Shown: in pieces, positions 14,818 to 19,852 of the stretch
Layout of the letters: the number at the start of each line of letters is the position of its first letter
How positions within the stretch are numbered: position 1 is the first letter of the stretch
Assembly (NCBI GenBank): GCA_027489415.1
Contig: JAIXZU010000084.1
Coordinates: 1 to 23,431, forward strand
From: Alphaproteobacteria bacterium
GTDB lineage: Bacteria > Pseudomonadota > Alphaproteobacteria > UBA2136 > UBA6156
Direction: 5' to 3'
DNA: 23,431 bases
Program-made: the position numbers and the translations under genes
The notes under the pieces: generated by a model
What the model saw: only the letters and a program-made list of their open reading frames with translations
Database searches by the model: none
Told to the model about the DNA's origin: nothing

Positions 14818-14826
14818 ACGTTAGAT
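14800..14826. repeat. TTAG micro-repeat at the end of the EVE gene
   Basis: Four TTAGA/TTAGAG-like units (TTAGATG, TTAGAGG, TTAGACG, TTAGATG) stand in tandem at 7-base spacing. The stop codon TAG of the EVE gene is one of them. Similar blocks lie at 8061-8090 and 15754-15780. Confidence 0.65.
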
Positions 14827-14846
14827 GGGGCTCTGTTTGGTTGCGA

Positions 14847-14880
14847 AAGAAAAGCGCCCATTTGGGCGCTTTTGCTTTTG
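14847..14880. terminator. Bidirectional intrinsic terminator
   Basis: Eleven-base arms AAAAGCGCCCA (14850-14860) and TGGGCGCTTTT (14863-14873) form a near-perfect palindrome with A and T runs on both sides. It separates the convergent EVE and BI-1 genes and can serve both. Confidence 0.9.
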
Positions 14881-14891
14881 GCCGAACCGGC

Positions 14892-15599
14892 CTAGCGGCG
14901 TTCGCCGAGGATGTTCAGCAGGGCGGTGAACATGTTGATGAAGTTGATGTACAGCGAGGTGGCTTGCAGGATGGCAAGGCGGCTGCGCATGACTTCGTCC
15001 CGGCCGTAGGACGCGAAGGTTTCGCGGATGTTGTTGACGTCGTAGGCGGTCATACCGGCAAACAGCGGCACGGCAATGAGGCTGATGACGAAGGACATCG
15101 GGCCGGTGTTCACGCCAAAGAGGCTGAGCACCAGATTGATGATGCTGGCGCCGACGAGGCCCCAGACACCCATCATCAGGAACGTGCCCCAGCCGGAGAG
15201 GGACTTCTTGGTGAAGTAACCGTAGGCGGCGGTACCGGCGAACATTACGGACGCGGTGGCAAAGGCCGTGGCAATGGAGCTGCCGGTGTAGACCATGGCC
15301 AGCGGGGCGAGGCTGAGGCCCATGAGGGCGGCAAAGCCCGCAAAGACGGCGAGGCCCGCGGCAGGTTGGAGGCTGAAGACGATTTTTTGCAGCATGAGGG
15401 CGACGCCGAAGAGGGCGATAAACCAGAACAGCTGGCCCTTGATGGCGAGCTGCATGAGTGCAGGGCTGCTGGTGACGGCATAAGCGACGATGCCGGACAC
15501 GCCGACGCCGCCTGCCATGTAGTTAAAGACCTGTGACATGTGCTGTGACAGGGCGCTGTCCGACATCGAGCCGGAGCGAGAAAGAATGGGATTGGCCAT
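14892..15599 (-). CDS. Bax inhibitor-1/YccA family membrane protein
   Basis: A 235-residue protein with seven hydrophobic helices, typical of the BI-1/YccA (UPF0005) family. The segments VSGIVAYAVTSSP, TAAYGYFTKKSLSGWG and AGMTAYDVNNIRE are family marks. Bacterial members are inner-membrane proteins; YccA interacts with the FtsH protease, and others act as pH-sensitive calcium leak channels. Which applies here cannot be told. ATG 15599 is supported by AAGGAG 9 bases upstream; an earlier frame from 15638 crosses an inverted repeat. That repeat (15633-15657) resembles a CIRCE element and may control the gene under heat or envelope stress. Confidence 0.92.
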   Translation of the reverse strand: MANPILSRSGSMSDSALSQHMSQVFNYMAGGVGVSGIVAYAVTSSPALMQLAIKGQLFWFIALFGVALMLQKIVFSLQPAAGLAVFAGFAALMGLSLAPLAMVYTGSSIATAFATASVMFAGTAAYGYFTKKSLSGWGTFLMMGVWGLVGASIINLVLSLFGVNTGPMSFVISLIAVPLFAGMTAYDVNNIRETFASYGRDEVMRSRLAILQATSLYINFINMFTALLNILGERR

Positions 15600-15632
15600 G
15601 ATATGGTCTCCTTGTTGTACGTGGGCATACTG

Positions 15633-15657
15633 TGTCACTCTTATGAAATGAGTGACA
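15633..15657. promoter_or_regulatory. CIRCE-like inverted repeat upstream of the BI-1 gene
   Basis: TGTCACTC (15633-15640) and GAGTGACA (15650-15657) are perfect arms around a 9-base spacer. The HrcA operator CIRCE is TTAGCACTC-N9-GAGTGCTAA, so the inner CACTC-N9-GAGTG and the spacing agree and the outer bases do not. It lies 34-58 bases before the BI-1 start codon, where an operator could overlap the promoter. Confidence 0.5.
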
Positions 15658-15753
15658 AGATTGCCTTGACATTCATCATAGGGCGGAGATTGGGAGGGTC
15701 AAGCGAAACACGACATCGGGCGGCGTGGGTTTGTCGCTTTTTGGAGAATGAGA

Positions 15754-15780
15754 AGTTAGAGGTTAGTTATGAGAGACTAG
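15754..15780. repeat. TTAG micro-repeat
   Basis: GTTAGAGGTTAG followed by TTATGAGAGACTAG. It is the same kind of unit as at 8061-8090 and 14800-14826, here placed directly against a palindromic element. Confidence 0.5.
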
Positions 15781-15784
15781 ATGG

Positions 15785-15863
15785 TTTGCGTTTCATTTAC
15801 GCTGCGCGTTGCAAGCAAGCTTGTCACCCTTGCCGCGCTGCGCTTGCTGCGGTGAAACGCAAA
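15785..15863. repeat. Palindromic repeat (family 2, copy 2)
   Basis: Perfect 11-base arms TTTGCGTTTCA (15785-15795) and TGAAACGCAAA (15853-15863) enclose a core with GCAAG...CTTGC and two CGCTGCGC blocks. The right side (CGCTGCGCTTGCTGC, then arm, then GAGGAACGC) parallels the element at 9610-9662. Confidence 0.55.
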
Positions 15864-16055
15864 GAGGAACGCTGCGCTAGGGATATGATGCCTGCGGCGC
15901 TGGGGGATTGAAATGGTGGGGGTGGGGGTGCCCATACTTAGAACAATTGCTGACGCACCTTTCTGTCCCTTTGGGCATGTTACCCCGCGACTGGGGACGT
16001 GATTGACGGCGGCGAGCCGGTTACGTGGTGTGTTGGCGCTTTTGGAGGAATTTCC

Positions 16056-16403
16056 GTGAAAACTGATCTGCTTCGGAAAATTCGCATGCACCATACTGAC
16101 TCTGCTGTGGCACGGGTGAAAATCCGGCCGGGTGAATGGCAGTTCCTCGTTATTCACCCCGGTGGAGATACCCAAATTCTGCCGACGGAGTTCGGTATGA
16201 AGATGGTGGATTCGCCGCTTGTATATTCGATGCAGGCGTATACGTCTGACAACGGGGCGCAGGCGTGTGAAGCCTGGGTGTTTACCGAGGAGGACTATGA
16301 TACGGTCTGGATGAGTGTCGTGACCTCGCTGGCGGAGTCTCCTCGGCCGCGGGCGGTGCCGGTGATGATGCCGTGGTGGCGCCGGTTGCTGCGGTTGGCG
16401 TGA
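16056..16403 (+). CDS. Hypothetical small protein
   Basis: A 115-residue protein of unknown family. The start is GTG 16056, placed by a strong GGAGGA (16044-16049) six bases upstream; a GTG at 15999 would add 19 residues without support. The sequence has an N-terminal basic patch (LLRKIRMHH), a central beta-like part (VKIRPGEWQFLVIHPGG) and a tail ending PWWRRLLRLA, which could touch the membrane. There is no signal peptide. It is a single-gene unit with a strong terminator. Confidence 0.7.
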   Translation: MKTDLLRKIRMHHTDSAVARVKIRPGEWQFLVIHPGGDTQILPTEFGMKMVDSPLVYSMQAYTSDNGAQACEAWVFTEEDYDTVWMSVVTSLAESPRPRAVPVMMPWWRRLLRLA

Positions 16404-16409
16404 TATACG

Positions 16410-16442
16410 AAAAGGCCGGTGGGGGAACCCACCGGCCTTTTT
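16410..16442. terminator. Strong bidirectional intrinsic terminator
   Basis: Thirteen-base arms AAAGGCCGGTGGG (16411-16423) and CCCACCGGCCTTT (16428-16440) with a GGAA loop and T run. It ends the small gene on + and the phosphomannomutase gene on the minus strand. Confidence 0.92.
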
Positions 16443-16457
16443 GGTTGCCGTGATGGC

Positions 16458-17837
16458 TTAGTGGTCCGCGAGGTGGGCGCCTTGTTGCTCGATCAGTTGA
16501 GTGAGGCTGGTGAGCTGGGTTTGCAGCGCTTGCGGGTTGCGGGCTTCGACGTTGAGGCGCAGCAGGGGTTCGTTGCTGCTGGCGCGGAGGTTGGCGCGCC
16601 ATTCTGGGGTTTCGGTGCTGAAGCCGTCCACCGTGGTGACGGTGCCGGAGCCCGCGAGGCTGGATTTGATTTGTTCCAGGAACTGTTTGGCGGGGATGGG
16701 TGTGTTGAAATTGATTTCATCCGACGCGGGCGTGGTGGCCATGCGTGAGCCTACGGCCTGACCGAGCGTTTGGCCGGTTGGGCCAAGGTATTGCAGGGTG
16801 AGGAGCCAGGGGAGCATGCCGGTGTCGCAGAAGAAGAAGTCCCGGAAGTAGAAGTGGCCGGAGATTTCCCCGCAGAAGGGGGCGTTGTGCTCGCGCATAG
16901 CCGGTTTGATGAAGCCGTGGCCGACTTTGGCGATGACCGCCTTGCCGCCGGAGGCTTCGATGGTGTTGAGCGTATCCCAGTAGAGGCGGGGGTCATGGAC
17001 GATGCTGGCACCGGGGTTCTGTTGCAGCATGGTGCTGGCGAGGAGACCGGCGAGGTAGTAGCTGCTGACGAAGTTGCCGTTTTCGTCGTAGAGGAAGCAG
17101 CGGTCGAAGTCGCCGTCCCAAGCGATGGCCATATTCGCTTTGTGTTGCTTGACCGCGTTGCTGGTGGAGGTGCGGTTCTGGGGCAGCAGCGGGTTGGGAA
17201 TGCCGTTGGGGAAGGTGCCGTCCGGCTCGTGGTGGACGCGGATGACGTTGAGCTGCGGCAGGCGGGCGAGAATGGCATCCGCCGTGGGGCCTGCGGCGCC
17301 GTTACCGGCGTTGATGACGATGGTTTGGGCCGGAATGACGGAGGCGTCAATGAACTGCAGCAGGTGGCTGACGTATTCGTCGCGGTAGGAGACTTCCGGT
17401 ACGGCGGCGAAAGAGGTGGGGGTTTCGTCGTTCAGGTGGGTACGGGTGTATTCTTCGAGCTGAGCGAGGTCGGTGGCGGGGTCGAACGGGTGGCCGCCGC
17501 GTTTGACGAACTTCATGCCGTTATATTCAATAGGGTTGTGGGAAGCGGTGACCATGATGCCGATATCCGCGTGGCCGGCGCCGGCGGCGTGGTAGACTTC
17601 CTCGGTGCCGCAGAGGCCCAAGGACTGCACGGTGACGCCCATGGAGGCGAGGCCTGCGGCGGCGGCGGCGAGGAGTTCGGGCGAGGTGGCGCGGCTGTCC
17701 ATTCCCAGTACGGCGGACTTGCAGCCTGTGACGTGGGCGAGGCCGCGACCGATGTGGTAGGCGACGCTGGGGTTGATTTCGGTGGGCATTAAGCCGCGGA
17801 TGTCATAGGCCTTGAAGGCGGGGAGTTTCGTGTTCAT
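16458..17837 (-). CDS. Phosphomannomutase (ManB/CpsG type)
   Basis: A 459-residue alpha-D-phosphohexomutase. It interconverts mannose 6-phosphate and mannose 1-phosphate, feeding GDP-mannose and surface polysaccharides; action on glucose phosphates is possible. Seen motifs are KAYDIRG near the start, TASHNP (97-102) with the phosphorylated Ser99, the metal loop DGDFDR (241-246) and the substrate loop GEISGH (323-328). The GTEEVYHA stretch (77-84) resembles E. coli CpsG more than the Pseudomonas AlgC type, which favours the mannomutase role. ATG 17837 gives a normal start. No other sugar-nucleotide gene is adjacent. Confidence 0.93.
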   Translation of the reverse strand: MNTKLPAFKAYDIRGLMPTEINPSVAYHIGRGLAHVTGCKSAVLGMDSRATSPELLAAAAAGLASMGVTVQSLGLCGTEEVYHAAGAGHADIGIMVTASHNPIEYNGMKFVKRGGHPFDPATDLAQLEEYTRTHLNDETPTSFAAVPEVSYRDEYVSHLLQFIDASVIPAQTIVINAGNGAAGPTADAILARLPQLNVIRVHHEPDGTFPNGIPNPLLPQNRTSTSNAVKQHKANMAIAWDGDFDRCFLYDENGNFVSSYYLAGLLASTMLQQNPGASIVHDPRLYWDTLNTIEASGGKAVIAKVGHGFIKPAMREHNAPFCGEISGHFYFRDFFFCDTGMLPWLLTLQYLGPTGQTLGQAVGSRMATTPASDEINFNTPIPAKQFLEQIKSSLAGSGTVTTVDGFSTETPEWRANLRASSNEPLLRLNVEARNPQALQTQLTSLTQLIEQQGAHLADH

Positions 17838-17931
17838 GGCTGCTTTGTAGGGGCATGCAGCCGGTTTTGCAACCCCCTGTGGTGGGCTTAAGCTATGTTT
17901 ATGTTTTTGTTACATGGATTTACAGGTGGAT

Positions 17932-18231
17932 TTAGGCGCCGAAGCTTTCGAGGAGGAGGAGGTCGGAGACGTCGGTGGTGTCCGATTGCGCGACGGCCGT
18001 GCCGGTGCTGCTGCCGGACGGGGTGTATGCCGGAGTGACCATGAAGGCGAGCAGGATGGAGGCGGCCATGGCGGTGAGCCCTGCGGTTGTGGCCCATGGG
18101 CGGCGGAAGGCGACGACGTTCGAGGCCTGCTGCTGCGGGTGGGTGAGGGCGCGGTCGATCATCGCCTCCAGCTTGCTGGCGGAGAGCGGGGCGAACGTGC
18201 TTTCGGGCAGGTGGGGCAGGTTGTGGGTCAT
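17932..18231 (-). CDS. Small single-helix membrane protein, possible anti-sigma factor
   Basis: A 99-residue protein with one membrane helix (about 47-69, TAGLTAMAASILLAFMVTPAY). The N-terminal half is probably cytoplasmic, with a helix SASKLEAMIDRALTH, and the short outer tail is Ser/Thr/Asp-rich and ends DLLLLESFGA. It starts 16 bases after the ECF sigma gene with AAGGAG before ATG 18231. Size, topology and position suit an anti-sigma factor, but no zinc-binding HxxxCxxC motif is present. The function is inferred from context only. Confidence 0.75.
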   Translation of the reverse strand: MTHNLPHLPESTFAPLSASKLEAMIDRALTHPQQQASNVVAFRRPWATTAGLTAMAASILLAFMVTPAYTPSGSSTGTAVAQSDTTDVSDLLLLESFGA

Positions 18232-18247
18232 GGTCGGGCTCCTTCTG

Positions 18248-18829
18248 TTAGGAATTCAATTGGTTGGCAGCGGTTGCGGGGAGTAGTGCGGCGAGGGATT
18301 TGCGGGCGCGGACGAGGAGGCTTTCCACGGCTTTTTCGGTGGTGCCGAGAGTGGTGGCGATGTCCTGCGAGCGGTACTCGTGGAAGTAGGCGAGGGTGAC
18401 GGCCTGCTGCTGGCGTTCCGGTAGTTGTGCGAGGGCGCCGAGGAGCAGTGTGCGGGACTGCTGCTGGGCGATGCCGGAGGTAATGGTTTCCGGTTTGGCG
18501 AACTCCGGGTAGTGGCCGTCTTCGCCGTCGAGGCTCACCGTTGCGTGGTGCTTGCGGTGATGGTCCATGGCGGTGGTATAGACCAGCCGGCTGGCAAAGG
18601 CGGCGACGGAGCCGCCGGATTGCCAGCGCGGGGCGGTTTGCCAGAGCTTGATCAGGACTTCCTGTACGATATCCTCCGCCACTGCGGAATTGCCGTTGGT
18701 AAGGCGGGCGGCGAGGCCGTACATGCGCGGCCCTAATGCCCGTGAGAGGTGGCGGAAGGCGGTTTGGTCCCCCCGGGCGGCGGCTTCCAGCCATGTTGTG
18801 AGCTGGGCGTTATTGTTGTTGGCGTCCAT
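18248..18829 (-). CDS. ECF-type RNA polymerase sigma factor
   Basis: A 193-residue group 4 sigma factor. Region 2 (about 22-95) includes ALGPRMYGLAARLTNGNSAVAEDIVQEVLIKLW-type residues that bind core polymerase and the -10 element. A short linker follows, and region 4 (about 130-182) contains LPERQQQAVTLAYFHEYRSQDIATTLGTTEKAVESLLVRARKSL-type helix-turn-helix residues for the -35 element. The ATG at 18829 has AAAGG upstream. It lies 15 bases after the EF-hand gene and 16 before the small membrane protein, so the three form one operon. The regulon is unknown; autoregulation is plausible. Confidence 0.93.
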   Translation of the reverse strand: MDANNNNAQLTTWLEAAARGDQTAFRHLSRALGPRMYGLAARLTNGNSAVAEDIVQEVLIKLWQTAPRWQSGGSVAAFASRLVYTTAMDHHRKHHATVSLDGEDGHYPEFAKPETITSGIAQQQSRTLLLGALAQLPERQQQAVTLAYFHEYRSQDIATTLGTTEKAVESLLVRARKSLAALLPATAANQLNS

Positions 18830-18844
18830 GGGAGCGGGCCTTTG

Positions 18845-19237
18845 TTACTGGGCTGGGACTGGTGCGGGAGCTGCCGGGGCGGTTTCCGCAGCTTTACGCT
18901 CGGCTTCCATTTTGGCTTTCCATTTGGCGCGCATCAGTTCGCGGCCTTTGTCCATTTCATCCTTGGTGAGCCTGCCGTCCTTGTCGGTGTCCACGGTGGC
19001 GAACATCTCTTCGAGGCGTTTGGTTTGATGGGCGGTCATTTCATCGCGGGTTACGAAGCCGTCCTTGTTGGTGTCCATCATGGCGAAGAAGTCCGGACGA
19101 GGGCCTTTTTTGCCGTCCGGGCCGTGTTCGAAGCCGGGGCGGGGGCCGTGGTGCAGTTTGCCCTGCAAGACAAGGCCTGCGGTGGTGGAGGCAAAGAGGA
19201 TGGTGGTGGTGAGCAGGATGAGTTCGCGTTTGGTCAT
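18845..19237 (-). CDS. Exported EF-hand protein
   Basis: A 130-residue protein with an N-terminal hydrophobic signal segment (about 6-22). Two canonical calcium-binding EF-hand loops follow: DTNKDGFVTRDE (55-66) and DTDKDGRLTKDE (83-94). All chelating positions are filled and each ends in Glu. Between signal and first loop lies a His/Pro/Gly-rich stretch (HHGPRPGFEHGPDGKKGPRP) that could bind metal. The tail is a charged helix plus Ala/Pro repeats. The product is probably periplasmic or membrane-tethered. AAGGAG precedes ATG 19237. It is the first gene of the operon with the ECF sigma factor, so a calcium or metal signal to the sigma factor is an attractive inference. Confidence 0.9.
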   Translation of the reverse strand: MTKRELILLTTTILFASTTAGLVLQGKLHHGPRPGFEHGPDGKKGPRPDFFAMMDTNKDGFVTRDEMTAHQTKRLEEMFATVDTDKDGRLTKDEMDKGRELMRAKWKAKMEAERKAAETAPAAPAPVPAQ

Positions 19238-19294
19238 GGTCTGGGGTCTCCTTGGGTTGGGGATGGGCTGGGAGCCTTTTCCGCATCTTTCAGG

Positions 19295-19323
19295 AGTATA
19301 ACGCAGGCTGCAATGTTTTCCCT
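19295..19323 (-). promoter_or_regulatory. Candidate promoter of the EF-hand/ECF operon
   Basis: On the minus strand TATACT (complement of 19295-19300) lies 17 bases after AGGGAA (complement of 19318-19323), about 58 bases before the start codon. The -10 is good for sigma-70. The upstream part GGGAAAAC and the CGTT before TATACT also recall ECF promoters, but their spacing is short. Either reading is tentative. Confidence 0.35.
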
Positions 19324-19362
19324 GCGCTTGGTGGGAATATTTTGGCTTGGGGAGAATTTATG

Positions 19363-19384
19363 AACTGGTGCTGGAGACCGGATT
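19363..19384 (-). repeat. Duplicate of the tRNA-Thr 3' end
   Basis: Twenty-two bases identical to 19431-19452, which cover the tRNA acceptor 3' strand, CCA and part of the T arm. The copy stands 68 bases downstream of the tRNA. Next to it an inverted repeat (CCGGAT at 19378-19383 and ATCCGG at 19398-19403 around CCCTTCGGG) forms a hairpin. It may be a remnant tRNA end or an attachment-site scar. Confidence 0.65.
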
Positions 19385-19433
19385 ACCCTTCGGGTTGATC
19401 CGGCTCATGATGTTATGTAGGTAAACTCTAAAC

Positions 19434-19509
19434 TGGTGCTGGAGACCGGATTCGAACCAGCGACCTACGCATTACGAATGCGCCGCTCTACCAACTGAGC
19501 TACACCAGC
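19434..19509 (-). tRNA. tRNA-Thr (anticodon CGU)
   Basis: A 76-base cloverleaf on the minus strand with encoded CCA. The D arm GCTC/GAGC, an anticodon loop TTCGTAA (anticodon CGT in DNA, reading ACG), a 5-base variable region and TTCGAAT in the T loop are all present. The acceptor arms GCTGGTG and CTCCAGC pair except for a U-U at position 6-67. The A37 substrate position is present, so it should receive t6A made with TsaD. Confidence 0.95.
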
Positions 19510-19520
19510 AACCGAGTGCG

Positions 19521-19549
19521 GTTTTAGGCGAGGGGGACGCGGGCGTCAA
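19521..19549 (-). promoter_or_regulatory. Promoter of the tRNA-Thr gene
   Basis: On the minus strand TTGACG (complement of 19544-19549) and TAAAAC (complement of 19521-19526) have an exact 17-base spacer. The tRNA begins 12 bases after the -10. The discriminator is GC-rich (CGCACTCGG), as in stringently controlled stable-RNA promoters. Confidence 0.7.
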
Positions 19550-19852
19550 TAGCTGGATGGTTTTTTGGCGATGGGTGGCGGAAGATGATTGAAAATTCTT
19601 GGAAACTACCTGTAACAAGGTGGATTGTGAGTATGTGCTTACTCAAGTGTGCTGCAAATGTTACAGTGCGCGAGTAAAACCAGAGCAGAGGCGTTGCTGG
19701 CCGTGGCGTTTGGTGGCGTGACACGGCCATAATGGGCCATCGCCTAACTGGCGCACACCCCGTGACAAGACAGACGAATCCGGCGCCCCGTGGAAGGTGG
19801 TGGGTTTATAAAAATACTGCGGCCGGGAGACTGATGAACGAGGAGAATTTGC
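19550..19852. other. Intergenic region before ftsK
   Basis: About 300 bases without a supported gene. Two inverted repeats stand out: TGAGTA (19628-19633) with TACTCA (19640-19645), and TGGCCGTG (19698-19705) with CACGGCCA (19722-19729). A weak promoter-like pair TTGAAA (19589-19594) and TGTAAC (19611-19616), 16 bases apart, precedes them. These could be operators or leader structures for ftsK. A 68-codon minus frame at 19524-19730 has no signature. Confidence 0.45.

Larger units (their letters stand above)
15658..16055. other. Intergenic region with repeats
   Basis: These 400 bases contain a TTAG micro-repeat (15754-15780), a palindromic repeat (15785-15863) and a GGTGGGGGTGGGGGTG tract (15913-15928). 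A frame over 15603-15911 crosses these repeats and has no family signature. I see no gene. Confidence 0.55.

Noticed and set aside
15603..15911. Open + frame of 102 codons upstream of the gene at 16056
   Set aside because: It runs through the CIRCE-like repeat, the TTAG array and a palindrome, and no family or ribosome binding site is evident.
16770..17792. Long + frame of 340 codons opposite the phosphomannomutase gene
   Set aside because: The minus-strand gene has full catalytic motifs; the + frame is low-complexity Gly/Val/Ala/Asp typical of antisense.
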